Source of the DNA: CAZIKB01 sp964539665
Lineage (GTDB): Bacteria > Zhuqueibacterota > Zhuqueibacteria > Oceanimicrobiales > Oceanimicrobiaceae
Assembly: GCA_964539665.1 (NCBI GenBank)
Contig: CAZIKB010000032.1
Location: forward strand, 1-55,025
Length of the DNA stretch: 55,025 nucleotides
Reading direction: 5' to 3'
Positions 36,214-44,781 of the stretch are shown piece after piece. The position numbers and the translations under genes were made by a program. Numbering within the stretch: position 1 is the stretch's first letter; the number at the start of each line of letters is the position of its first letter. Below the pieces are notes generated by a model. It saw only the letters and a program-made list of their open reading frames with translations. It searched no databases and had not been told where the DNA came from.

Positions 36214-37770
36214 ATGAAACGAAAAAGTATCAATTTACAGCTAATTTTTTATTTGGCATTGGGTTCAGAGGCAATCTATATTATACTGGCGACCATTGAG
36301 AACCTGAGAAATAACATACCACTTTATTTACTATGCTATGGTGTTGTTTTTGTATTGTATTGGACCGCCAGTGTGCTGTTTTTTGATTTAAAATACAATA
36401 ATCGGCAAAGCAATAACAATAAAGTCAGGGAGCAACACTGGACAATACCTCAAATACCATGGCTCAACAATTTCATTAACTACCAAAAGAATAAACAAAG
36501 GCTTTCATCAAGGGAAGTGCTGACGATTGGCATTTTTTTTGGTGTTATTTTTCGAATAACTCTCTTACTAACAACACCTGCACTTTCTGATGATATTTAT
36601 CGATATATCTGGGATGGCAAGGTAGCTTCTCACGGGATCAATCCATACCAATATGCGCCAGATGCAGATTCGCTGAGTTTCTTGCAGGACGATGAGATTT
36701 TCCCCAGAATCAACCACAAAGAAATCTCAACCATTTACCCGCCTGCAAGCCAAATTATTTTTATGAGCCTATATAAACTCCATCCCTCGGTTTTCACGTT
36801 TAGAATAGCCTTTATTCTGTTTGATTTATTGACGGCTGGTATTTTATTCCTGATACTTAATAGCCTTGCCATAAATCTGAACCGAATGTTGATTTATCTG
36901 TGGAATCCATTAGTGATTGTCGAATTTAGCAGCAGCGGTCACGCAGACATAGTAGGCATTTTTTTCATGGTCTTTGCTCTCTGGCTCTTACTTAAAAACC
37001 GATGGTATTGTTCTACTTTTATCATAGTCCTGTCATTTCTATCAAAATTTTTCACGATAATGTTTTTACCCATAATTGCATTTATTAAAAAAGAAAATAA
37101 ATTAAGCCTATTTCTCTTATTTATTATTTTCACAGCAGCTTTTTATTTACCTTTTGCCAGAGTGGGGGAAAAGCTATTCACAGGGCTGTATGCTTATGCT
37201 TCAAAATGGCAGTTCAATGCGTCATTTTTTACGGTCATTTTATCAACAGTAAAAGCTCTCCTTCCTGAACGCCTGATCGTAGATTTTATGATTATTCCTT
37301 ATGGTTTCAGTCAGGATGAAGCAACGATTGCCACAAGAGGCGCTGACCTGGCATTAAATATTAGCAAGGTTTTAATCGCGCTAATCTTCGTGTCAATTTT
37401 TGTTTATTATTGGAAAAAATTCAGAGAGGATATAGAGAGAGAAGGAAATATCTGGATATTCAAATCAGGATTAATTCTTTTAGGTACGTTTCTGCTGATT
37501 AATCCAACAGTGCACCCCTGGTACCTCTGCTGGTTAGTACCTTTTCTTGCCATCACCCCCAACCGTGCCTGTGTTTTGCTTACCGGACTAATTGGGCTGT
37601 CCTATTGGATTCTGATAGATTATACCAAATCAGGCGTATGGCAGGAATCGAACTGGGTAAAATGGGTCGAATATTCACCGTTTTATTTGCTACTAATATA
37701 TGATTGGTTGACTGCAAAAAAAGAACATCTTTTCAAATCCAGTCAGGCTATATCAATATCCCGGCAATAG
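36214..37770 (+). CDS. GT-C glycosyltransferase (mannosyltransferase-like, GT87/DUF2029 type)
   Basis: 518 residues with 11-13 predicted membrane segments. The GT-C signature area is TTPALSDDIYRYIWDGKV, then SHGINPYQYAPDAD with the catalytic Asp pair, then STIYPPASQIIF. Such enzymes add mannose or other hexoses from lipid carriers on the outer face of the inner membrane. Its 3' end overlaps the convergent nucleoside transporter gene by 23 bp. Confidence 0.8.
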   Translation: MKRKSINLQLIFYLALGSEAIYIILATIENLRNNIPLYLLCYGVVFVLYWTASVLFFDLKYNNRQSNNNKVREQHWTIPQIPWLNNFINYQKNKQRLSSREVLTIGIFFGVIFRITLLLTTPALSDDIYRYIWDGKVASHGINPYQYAPDADSLSFLQDDEIFPRINHKEISTIYPPASQIIFMSLYKLHPSVFTFRIAFILFDLLTAGILFLILNSLAINLNRMLIYLWNPLVIVEFSSSGHADIVGIFFMVFALWLLLKNRWYCSTFIIVLSFLSKFFTIMFLPIIAFIKKENKLSLFLLFIIFTAAFYLPFARVGEKLFTGLYAYASKWQFNASFFTVILSTVKALLPERLIVDFMIIPYGFSQDEATIATRGADLALNISKVLIALIFVSIFVYYWKKFREDIEREGNIWIFKSGLILLGTFLLINPTVHPWYLCWLVPFLAITPNRACVLLTGLIGLSYWILIDYTKSGVWQESNWVKWVEYSPFYLLLIYDWLTAKKEHLFKSSQAISISRQ

Positions 37771-39034
37771 TTGCAGTAAGCCAGGAAGCCAATGCTCCTG
37801 CAAACATAGCTTTCAAACCAATTTTGGCTAAATCGCGCTTTCTATCCGGAGCAATCCCGCCAATTCCACCAATTTGAATAGCAATGGAGCTAAAATTTGC
37901 AAATCCACATAAAGCATAGGTAGCGATAGTAAAAGACCTTGGCGACAATGTATCTCTCCATTCACCCAATTGTACAAATGCCACAAATTCATTGAGAGAA
38001 ATTTTCGTGCCTAACAGATACCCGACGCTTAATACATCAGCGGTTTCAATTCCCATAACCAGGGCCAAAGGTGCGAATATAAAACCCAATATTTTTTTTA
38101 AACTTAAATCTTCAATCCCAAATAAACCACCTGTCTGTACTAACATAAAATCAATCATTGCGATCAAGGCAATAAATGCCAGCAACATGGCCCCGACATT
38201 CAAGGCCAGCTTAAGTCCATCTGCCGCGCCGCTTGCTGCAGCATCTACTACATTACTGGTAGTTTTTTCGATATGAATATTGACAGCGTCTTTCGTTTGT
38301 GATTCCTCGGTTTCAGGGAAAATGATTTTCGCCATTACCAAAGCGGCGGGCGCGGACATAACACTCGCTGCCATCAGGTGGCCGGCATCAGCGCCAAAAC
38401 GTACATAGGCCGCCATAACGCCTCCCGCAATAGTTGCAAAGCCGCCGGTCATTATAGCCATCAACTCAGACATGGTTAAACCTGAAATGAATGGTCGAAT
38501 CACCAGCGGCGCTTCAGTTTGCCCGACGAAAATATTGGAAGCCACAGAGAGGCTCTCGGCGCCACTGGTACCCATGAACCTGGACATCACCCAGGCCATA
38601 CCCTGAACGATTCTTTGCATTATTCCTAAATGGTATAAAATGGACATTAAAGACGCGAAAAAGATTATAGTCGGTAAAACATGGATAGCAAAAACAACCC
38701 CAATATTTACATATTGGCTGTTTTGCGGATCCCATATTTGAAACGGACCTGCACCGCCGATTTCCTTGACAACGCCTGGATCTCCCCGATATAGAGAACC
38801 GAAAAGAAAAGAAGCACCGGCATCGGTAAAACTCAATAATTTTGTGATGGCGAATTTTGCATAAATGAAGACAGCTTGCCCAGGCTCAGTTTTAAGAATG
38901 ATAACGGCAAAGACTAATTGAAGTAACAATCCCCATAATACCACTCGATAATTTATTTGTCTTTTGTTGTTGGAAAGCAACCAGGCAATTACAAGTATTA
39001 CAAATATTCCTAAAACACCGATGAATCGCTCCAT
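37748..39034 (-). CDS. Concentrative nucleoside transporter (CNT/NupC family)
   Basis: 428 residues with about 10-12 membrane helices. Substrate-region motifs include GQTEAPLVIRPFI, TGGFATIAGGVMAAYV and SAPAALVMAKIIFPE, plus ALCGFANFSSIAIQIGGIG near the end. CNT carriers import nucleosides with H+ or Na+. It is the last gene of a tdk-udk-cdd group on the minus strand and feeds the salvage and catabolic enzymes in this window. Confidence 0.93.
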   Translation of the reverse strand: MERFIGVLGIFVILVIAWLLSNNKRQINYRVVLWGLLLQLVFAVIILKTEPGQAVFIYAKFAITKLLSFTDAGASFLFGSLYRGDPGVVKEIGGAGPFQIWDPQNSQYVNIGVVFAIHVLPTIIFFASLMSILYHLGIMQRIVQGMAWVMSRFMGTSGAESLSVASNIFVGQTEAPLVIRPFISGLTMSELMAIMTGGFATIAGGVMAAYVRFGADAGHLMAASVMSAPAALVMAKIIFPETEESQTKDAVNIHIEKTTSNVVDAAASGAADGLKLALNVGAMLLAFIALIAMIDFMLVQTGGLFGIEDLSLKKILGFIFAPLALVMGIETADVLSVGYLLGTKISLNEFVAFVQLGEWRDTLSPRSFTIATYALCGFANFSSIAIQIGGIGGIAPDRKRDLAKIGLKAMFAGALASWLTATIAGILI

Positions 39035-39172
39035 TCCGATCTCCTCCTTTCTAAGTGTTCATGGGCCTCTGCAAAATGTAATTTTTGTACCTTTTCAACA
39101 ATCGTCTATACCCATCGGTTGACCTGGAGTCATCCGATGAACAATTGTATTTTACAGAAGTCTGATTATTCA

Positions 39173-39736
39173 TTATTCCGCTGGCGGTTCAAAACAATTG
39201 CGACATCTTGCTTCGTAAATGTCAGTCGCGCCTACTACGACTCTATGTGTATCTTTAATTATCCTTTGAGTCCGGTTCGCCGGGTTGCCGCACTTGACAC
39301 AAATAGCTAACGTTTTTGTAATAGATTCAGCTATAGCCAAAATTTGCGGCATGGGTTCAAAAGGGACGCCTCGGTAATCCTGATCCAAACCAGCAACGAT
39401 TACCCGCTTTCCCTGCGAGGCAAGTTTTTGACAAACATTCATTAATTCGAGTCCGAAAAATTGCCCTTCATCTATTGCTACTACCCTGGCGTCCTTCGCT
39501 TTTTCAATAATTTCATTAGCGTTTTCGACAGAAATTGATGGAATTTTTTGTTCGTTGTGTGATACAATATGATTGACTGAATATCGTTTGTCGATATGTG
39601 GTTTAAAAATAGCTACTTTTTGACGGGCTATTTGCGCACGTCTCAGTCTTCGTATGAGTTCCTCGGTTTTGCCACTGAACATACTACCAGTAATTACTTC
39701 GATCCAACCCAAATCTTTCGAAACCACTTCTAACAT
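39173..39736 (-). CDS. tdk: Thymidine kinase
   Basis: 187 residues. P-loop GSMFSGKTEELIRRL, DEGQFF, and the C-terminal zinc lasso CVKCGNPANRT plus CRNCF are all present. It phosphorylates thymidine (and deoxyuridine) to the monophosphate. It sits between the nucleoside transporter and uridine kinase genes. In the context of a nucleoside phosphorylase elsewhere in the window it competes for the same substrate. Confidence 0.95.
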   Translation of the reverse strand: MLEVVSKDLGWIEVITGSMFSGKTEELIRRLRRAQIARQKVAIFKPHIDKRYSVNHIVSHNEQKIPSISVENANEIIEKAKDARVVAIDEGQFFGLELMNVCQKLASQGKRVIVAGLDQDYRGVPFEPMPQILAIAESITKTLAICVKCGNPANRTQRIIKDTHRVVVGATDIYEARCRNCFEPPAE

Positions 39737-39778
39737 TACATTTCCTCCTGGTACAAATTAAGGATAAATATTGCACTT

Positions 39779-40426
39779 TTAATGCTCCCTTAGTAAAGCT
39801 TCGATCTTCGTTTTAATCAGGTCAATAGCTACTTTATTATAACCTCCCTCTGGTATAATAATATCAGCATATCTTTTTGAAGGTTCCACAAATTGCAAAT
39901 GCATAGGACGAACGCTTTCTTCATATTGCCGAATCACGGATTCCATCGAACGCCCTCTTTCTAAAATATCGCGCCGGAGCCGTCGAATCAATCTGATATC
40001 TGCATCCGTTTCGACATAAATTTTTATGTCCATGAGATCTCTGAGTTCCTGATTATCAAAAATCAGGATTCCTTCTAATACAATTATCGAATGCGGGCCA
40101 ATGCTGTTAGTCTCCTCAGAACGGGTATGGGTGACAAAGTTATAAATTGGCTGCTCAATTGTCTCACCCCTGACTAATGCATTAATCTGTCGGATGAGTA
40201 ATTCAGTGTCAATAGCATCCGGGTGATCAAAATTTTTCGCGTTCCTCTCTTCCTGAGTTAGATGACTGAGATCCTTATAGTAAGAATCCTGGCAAATTCT
40301 TACGACCCGCTCAGAACCCAAATCGGAATAAATATTCTTAGCCACCAGAGTTTTACCAGACCCGGTCCCTCCAGCGATTCCAAGCAAAATACCTTTTTGT
40401 GTCAATCCATCATTCAAAATCTCCAT
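39779..40426 (-). CDS. udk: Uridine kinase
   Basis: 215 residues from ATG 40426, 1-2 nt past the cdd stop; the longer frame to 40480 would overlap cdd and is unlike the family. P-loop GIAGGTGSGKTLVAKNIY, then DSYYKDLSHLT, then NFDHPDAID and VLEGILIF. It phosphorylates uridine and cytidine. It is directly coupled to cdd, giving the usual cytidine-to-uridine-to-UMP route. Confidence 0.95.
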   Translation of the reverse strand: MEILNDGLTQKGILLGIAGGTGSGKTLVAKNIYSDLGSERVVRICQDSYYKDLSHLTQEERNAKNFDHPDAIDTELLIRQINALVRGETIEQPIYNFVTHTRSEETNSIGPHSIIVLEGILIFDNQELRDLMDIKIYVETDADIRLIRRLRRDILERGRSMESVIRQYEESVRPMHLQFVEPSKRYADIIIPEGGYNKVAIDLIKTKIEALLREH

Positions 40427-40427
40427 A

Positions 40428-40835
40428 TCATCGCTGCTCCAAAAAATCTTTATTAAACGCTTCCGGCAGCAAATCCGCAATCTTAGTTTGCTTTGTTTTA
40501 CCCTGATTATTTAGTAGAATGATGGTTAGATCGGGCGCAAATTCTATCAGTACCTGCCGGCATGCACCGCATGGAGGACAGAATTCTTTGGTATTGGCAG
40601 TTATCGCTATTGTGGTAAATTCGGACTCGCCCTCGGATATTGCTTTGAAAATGGCGACTCGTTCGGCGCAAATTGTGAGTCCGTATGAGCTGACTTCAAT
40701 GTTGCACCCGGAGTAAATTTTCCCGGATTTTGTTTGCAACGCAGCCCCAACCATAAATTTTGAAAAAGGAGCAACAGCTTTCTTCTGCGCCTGCTTCGCG
40801 TGGTCTAAAATGGTAGTTAAGTTTTTTGTATTCAC
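40428..40835 (-). CDS. cdd: Cytidine deaminase
   Basis: 135 residues, the homotetrameric short form. The catalytic CAE (C56-E58) and the second zinc site PCGACRQ (C89, C92) are intact, with NIEVSSYGLT before the first. It deaminates cytidine and deoxycytidine to uridine and deoxyuridine. First gene of the cdd-udk-tdk-CNT run on the minus strand; an intrinsic terminator lies 20 bp upstream of its start. Confidence 0.96.
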   Translation of the reverse strand: MNTKNLTTILDHAKQAQKKAVAPFSKFMVGAALQTKSGKIYSGCNIEVSSYGLTICAERVAIFKAISEGESEFTTIAITANTKEFCPPCGACRQVLIEFAPDLTIILLNNQGKTKQTKIADLLPEAFNKDFLEQR

Positions 40836-40849
40836 AATTTCAGAAAATG

Positions 40850-40883
40850 AAAAAAAATCCGAGAGTTTTTCTCGGATTTTTTT
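40850..40883 (-). terminator. Intrinsic terminator (bidirectional) before cdd
   Basis: An 8-bp stem ATCCGAGA (40857-40864) / TCTCGGAT (40870-40877), extended by A/T tracts, with a 5-nt loop. On the minus strand it is followed by seven or more T. It probably ends the upstream ssb transcript, only 15 bp before the cdd start. Confidence 0.75.
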
Positions 40884-41089
40884 ATTGCCGGTAAAATAAA
40901 GTCATATAAATCTATAATTAATTGCTTAAATTGTGTTGTATTCGGATAAAATAAAATCAAACCACCTCAATTGTTGTTTAACCCACAATACCCTGTTTTG
41001 TCATTGTCAAATAAAAGGTGAAATCTGTAAAGCGTATATTTTCAAATTTTATAGATTTCTCACAATGCTCAAAATGTTATTATTCACAT

Positions 41090-41229
41090 TGTTGAAAAAG
41101 TAACCTTCCGAAGGTTCATTTCAATTAAAATTTCTATATGTATTATTCACATAATAATTAACACTACATACCGTATGTCAGTAAACCTTCGGAAGGATTT
41201 CCACCACTTAATCAACAAAGTCATTAATT
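41090..41229. repeat. Dispersed palindromic-ended repeat, copy 3
   Basis: Perfect 13-bp inverted ends CCTTCCGAAGGTT (41104-41116) and AACCTTCGGAAGG (41184-41196). It matches copy 2 (22336-22474) in the outer flanks, including ACTTAATCAACA and TCATTAATT. No gene inside; a MITE-like or REP-like element. Confidence 0.7.
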
Positions 41230-41268
41230 AATGGTTTTAGTCAAATACAATTTAATAAACCACTGCCT

Positions 41269-41712
41269 CTAAAAAGGCAAGTCATCCTCTTCGGTTGCAG
41301 CGGGAGCAGAAGGTTGGCTTTCTTCCACTTCAGTCGGTGGCGGTATATCTGGGCTGCGCCCACTTTCACCTTTGCTGTCAAGCATAGTCATAACATCGCC
41401 AATAACTTCGGTGGTATATCTTTTGACTCCTTCTTTATCCTCCCATGAACGAGTTTGCAAACGACCTTCAATATATATTTTGCTGCCTTTTTTAAGCCAT
41501 TCACCTGCAATCTCAGCCAATTTTCTCCATAAAACCACTCTATGCCATTCTGTGCGCTCTTGTCTATTGCCGTCATTATCTTTCCACACCTCATTTGTCG
41601 CAATACTCACATTAGTCACGGCAGACCCACTTGGAGTATATTTTAATTCAGGATCCTGTCCTAAATTTCCAATTAAGATCACTTTGTTTACACTACCCTT
41701 TCCTGTTGCCAT
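41269..41712 (-). CDS. ssb: Single-stranded DNA-binding protein, canonical with acidic tip
   Basis: 147 residues. The OB fold (about 8-110) starts VNKVILIGNLGQDPELKYTP and contains GSKIYIEGRLQTRSWEDKEG. A Pro/Ser/Glu linker leads to the tip EEDDLPF, the conserved partner-binding end of SSB. An AGGAGGGAG site precedes ATG 41712. The other copy at 13463-13975 lacks this tip, so this is likely the replication and repair SSB. Confidence 0.96.
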   Translation of the reverse strand: MATGKGSVNKVILIGNLGQDPELKYTPSGSAVTNVSIATNEVWKDNDGNRQERTEWHRVVLWRKLAEIAGEWLKKGSKIYIEGRLQTRSWEDKEGVKRYTTEVIGDVMTMLDSKGESGRSPDIPPPTEVEESQPSAPAATEEDDLPF

Positions 41713-41968
41713 AACTCCCTCCTAAAATAAATTTATTCAATGATTAATTTATTGTTTTATCGTAACAAAAAAAAATTACTTTGTCAAGTGTTTTTTGAAT
41801 CAGGCATGAAATTCTAAAAAAAAAGATGTTTGAATCACTGCGTCCGACAGGGAATCATGTTAGCAAACAGAACAGGTGGTAATTCAAAAATACTTTCCCG
41901 ACGCATACAAGATTCTTGCAAAATAACAATTGGTTCTGTTTAGTGTTTGAACAAATACAAGCAATAAA

Positions 41969-42048
41969 TGTCATTTCGAGTACAGCGAGAAATCTGAATG
42001 TTCTGAAAATGTTGGATTTACAGATTTTTCCTTTCAGTCGAAATGACA
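41969..42048. repeat. Palindromic repeat with TGTCATTTCGA arms
   Basis: TGTCATTTCGA (41969-41979) pairs perfectly with TCGAAATGACA (42038-42048). The same arms occur at 51743-51753 and 51807-51817, with GAGAAATC next to the left arm in both. Confidence 0.7.
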
Positions 42049-42144
42049 CTAAACGGTGTTTTCGTTCAACCACAAGGAATTATTTTTTAGAAAAGCAAGG
42101 AGGATTTTATGGTCTAAGTAACTATTAAGCAGGTACTGCCATTC

Positions 42145-42204
42145 TCAGGAGGAATCTTATTAACAGTTAACCATACTTTTAAACGCTAACAAGATTCCTC
42201 CTGA
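42145..42204. repeat. Long hairpin with 20-bp imperfect arms
   Basis: TCAGGAGGAATCTTATTAAC (42145-42164) pairs with GCTAACAAGATTCCTCCTGA (42185-42204) except for two positions. The loop is 20 nt. No T-tract follows. Confidence 0.65.
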
Positions 42205-42302
42205 CTGCTCCGAGTAGTTATCGGAGAAGGACAATAGTTGGTGAACATTCTGCGAAAATCCGTGGTCTGTTTTTTTGTAAATCAGCCAAGCGTAATTAAA
42301 AT

Positions 42303-43265
42303 CTAATCTTCCTGTAAAATGTCTTTCAAAATTCTAACCGCATTTTTATTATCCGAATTACCGAGATAATAAATAGCTCTTTTTCTGACTGCACTGTTAG
42401 GATCATTTTTGGCAATGTCACCAAGTATTTCAACTGCTTCACTGTTATCAATATGAGCTATGTAGCGAACTATCCGCTTTCTGATTATTGGATTTTCTTC
42501 CTTTTCAATTGCAGTCTTCAACATAGGCAGTGCTTTTTCGTCATCTAAATCCGCCAGCGCGCGCAGACTATGCAGCCGCAAAGCTTCATCTTCATCAAGA
42601 TCTTCGTCATCAAAATCTCTATCGTAGTGTACATAGTGATCATCATCATGAATTGTGAAATGGTCTGTGTCATCGAGATGTTCCAAATTGTCATGCAAAT
42701 GGTCGTCATCGAAGTTTATTTCGATATGGTCTAAGTGTTCGAGGTGTTCCAAATCATGCAAGCCTTCCAAACCATGTAATCCCTCCAGGCCATGTAATCC
42801 CTCTAAGCCATGTAAACCTTCTAAGCCATGCAAACCTTCTAATCCTTGTAATCCCTCTAATCCTTCTTCTAATCCCCGCAATCCTTCTTCCAGGCCTTCC
42901 AAACCATGCAAGCCCTCCAGGCCTCGCAGCCCTTCTTCTAAACCTCGTAAACCTTCTTCCATGCCTTCAAGACCTACTCCCAATCCACTTAGATCTACTT
43001 CTAAACCTTCAAGTTCAATATCTACTTCAAATTCCTCATCCCGGTGCCTTCGAGATGATTTCCTTCTTTCTTCATCTCTGCGATATTTGTTCTCCCTTTC
43101 ACGAGTTGCTTCTTTGTCTTTTTTATCTTGATTAGACTCCACTTTTGCTTTCTGTTTTTTCTGCTGTTTTTCACTGCTCGATTGAGCTTGCATTACTGAT
43201 GCACAACCGTATGACAAAATAAGAGAAAGAATAAATAAAGTTAGTTTATAGCTCAGGTTTTTCAT
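42303..43265 (-). CDS. Lipoprotein with Gly-Leu-Glu/His tripeptide repeats and C-terminal HEAT repeats
   Basis: 320 residues. A signal peptide with lipobox LSYGC (Cys21) marks a lipoprotein. A Lys/Glu/Arg-rich region (about 30-85) is followed by ~85 residues of tandem G-L-x repeats (GLEGLHGLEGLEEGLRG type, about 90-170), then a His/Asp-rich segment (LEHLEHLDHIEINFDDDHLH) that could bind metal. The last ~110 residues are three HEAT repeats related to those of the two upstream proteins (KALPMLKTAIEKEENP, EILGDIAKNDPNS, RILKDILQED). Last gene of the sigma/anti-sigma/HEAT operon, GGGAG ribosome site. Function unknown; an anchored scaffold is a guess. Confidence 0.75.
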   Translation of the reverse strand: MKNLSYKLTLFILSLILSYGCASVMQAQSSSEKQQKKQKAKVESNQDKKDKEATRERENKYRRDEERRKSSRRHRDEEFEVDIELEGLEVDLSGLGVGLEGMEEGLRGLEEGLRGLEGLHGLEGLEEGLRGLEEGLEGLQGLEGLHGLEGLHGLEGLHGLEGLHGLEGLHDLEHLEHLDHIEINFDDDHLHDNLEHLDDTDHFTIHDDDHYVHYDRDFDDEDLDEDEALRLHSLRALADLDDEKALPMLKTAIEKEENPIIRKRIVRYIAHIDNSEAVEILGDIAKNDPNSAVRKRAIYYLGNSDNKNAVRILKDILQED

Positions 43266-43279
43266 TTCAGGTCTCCCAA

Positions 43280-44662
43280 TTATTTAATTAGAATTTCTTT
43301 AAAATAATCAATTACACGCTCACTTCCGGTCTGTCCTAACCAAAAAATGGCCTTTTTTCTTACATGAGGATTGTTGTTGTTCTTGGCAATGTCCATCAAC
43401 ATCTCTGCGGCTAAATCTTTATCACTGTGTTGACTGATGGCGAATACTGCTTTGGTTTTTACGTCAGTTTCCTCATCATGTTGCACAATATCTCCAAGCG
43501 CCTCCAAAGTTTTTTTGCCAGCCATTTGACCCAGCCAGAAAATAGCTTTTTTTCGAACTTCGGTACTTTGGTCTTTTTTCGCGACTTCAATCAATATTGC
43601 CGCGGCTCTATCGCTTTCATGCTGACTGATCGAAAACACCACTTTTTCTTTAAGCCTTTTGCTTTTTACATTTTTCAGGATGTCCACCAGCACGTCTAAA
43701 CTTTCCTCACGGTCTGTCTGGCCTAACCAGAAAATTGCTTTTTCGCGTACGTCACTATCACGATCATTTTTGGCGATTTCCGTGAGCAAAGTAACGACCT
43801 TTTCACTCTCGTGCTGGCTGATTGAAAATACCAGTTTTTCTCTCATTTCACCATCTTTTTCTTTTTTAAAAAGCTGTTCCAGGGCCTTGAAGCTTTCTTC
43901 TTCAGGTATTTGGCCTAACCAAAAAACTGCCGATTTTCTAATTTCAAAATTGCGATCACTGTCTGCAATTCGGCTTAGTAAATTGATGACCTTCTGGTGC
44001 TTATGCAGACTCAGGACAAATATGGCTGGCTTAACTACTTTCCTGGTGTTTTTGTTCTTATCGATGATTTTAGAAAGATAATTGAAACTCTCCTGATTAT
44101 CCAGTTGCTCAAACCAGTAAACCGGATAATTCTCGAATTTATATTCTTGTGAAAAGTAGATAAGCTTAATTTTGGCTATATCTAAGCTCTTTGCATCTAA
44201 GAGATAAAAAAGACCGATGTTTGTATTACTATGACTCCTGATTTCTCGTTTGATCTTCGTGAGCGTTTGCTTAGCTTTTTCATCTCCTAATTCACTTAGG
44301 GCATTGAGAATATGAGTATCCAAATCATCATCTTCTCTTATATAAAAACCCCCTTCATGGTGTCTTGATATTGTTATACTGCCGTCATCGCTGATATAAA
44401 CATCATCGAATTCAATATCATCCCGCAGTTCGAATTGATAGCCAATCCAAAATTTGTCATCACTGTATTTGTTTTTGAACTGCTTTTTTGCGTCGGCTAT
44501 TTTATCAGATATTTTTTTTGAGCCGCTTCCTGCTTTTATAAAAAAATCTGGAACGTGTTTTCCTTCCTGGGCTGTTCCCATCCGGGCAAAAAATGCGAAT
44601 TGCAGAACTATAATCACAGAAAGTATTTTTCTGAACATTAAATTAGATAAATCATGATTCAT
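43280..44662 (-). CDS. Exported HEAT-repeat protein
   Basis: 460 residues from ATG 44662 (GGAG six nt before; a TTG at 44674 is in frame but overlaps that site). A signal peptide (about 8-30) is followed by a short N-terminal domain with an acidic segment, then HEAT repeats from about 150 to the end. The array is built of 64-residue units of two helical hairpins, with recurring FWLGQ and FSISQH signatures (three full units plus a half). No catalytic residues are seen. Middle gene of the HEAT operon. It probably acts as a protein-binding solenoid in the periplasm. Confidence 0.8.
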   Translation of the reverse strand: MNHDLSNLMFRKILSVIIVLQFAFFARMGTAQEGKHVPDFFIKAGSGSKKISDKIADAKKQFKNKYSDDKFWIGYQFELRDDIEFDDVYISDDGSITISRHHEGGFYIREDDDLDTHILNALSELGDEKAKQTLTKIKREIRSHSNTNIGLFYLLDAKSLDIAKIKLIYFSQEYKFENYPVYWFEQLDNQESFNYLSKIIDKNKNTRKVVKPAIFVLSLHKHQKVINLLSRIADSDRNFEIRKSAVFWLGQIPEEESFKALEQLFKKEKDGEMREKLVFSISQHESEKVVTLLTEIAKNDRDSDVREKAIFWLGQTDREESLDVLVDILKNVKSKRLKEKVVFSISQHESDRAAAILIEVAKKDQSTEVRKKAIFWLGQMAGKKTLEALGDIVQHDEETDVKTKAVFAISQHSDKDLAAEMLMDIAKNNNNPHVRKKAIFWLGQTGSERVIDYFKEILIK

Positions 44663-44722
44663 TGGTTTCTCCAATGCAAATGGTTAATATTATCAATTTT
44701 TAAATTCATGTTAGTATTGCGT

Positions 44723-44769
44723 GTTCAAACTTTAGTTTGCTCTCTTTAGAAACAACCTGAAGGTTGAAC
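44723..44769. repeat. Intra-operon double hairpin
   Basis: GTTCAA (44723-44728) pairs with TTGAAC (44764-44769), enclosing two small palindromes, CAAACTTTAGTTTG and CAACCTGAAGGTTG. It lies between two HEAT genes and could stabilise or cut the polycistronic mRNA. Confidence 0.45.
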
Positions 44770-44781
44770 GCCGTTTTTGAA

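Larger units (their letters stand above)
40836..41268. other. 433-bp intergenic region
   Basis: It holds the intrinsic terminator at 40850-40883 and the third copy of a palindromic-ended repeat at 41090-41229. The remainder is AT-rich spacer. Confidence 0.5.
41713..42302. other. 590-bp intergenic region rich in inverted repeats
   Basis: No coding potential. It holds a TGTCATTTCGA palindromic element (41969-42048), a 20-bp-arm hairpin (42145-42204) and a small hairpin CTCCGA/TCGGAG at 42208-42226. Promoter elements for ssb must lie at its left edge. Confidence 0.5.

Noticed and set aside
42655..43131. Ser/Pro/Lys-rich plus-strand open frame with Cys repeats
   Set aside because: It is the antisense reading of the Gly-Leu-x repeat region of the lipoprotein; the repeated pattern is inherited from that gene, which has a signal peptide and HEAT repeats.
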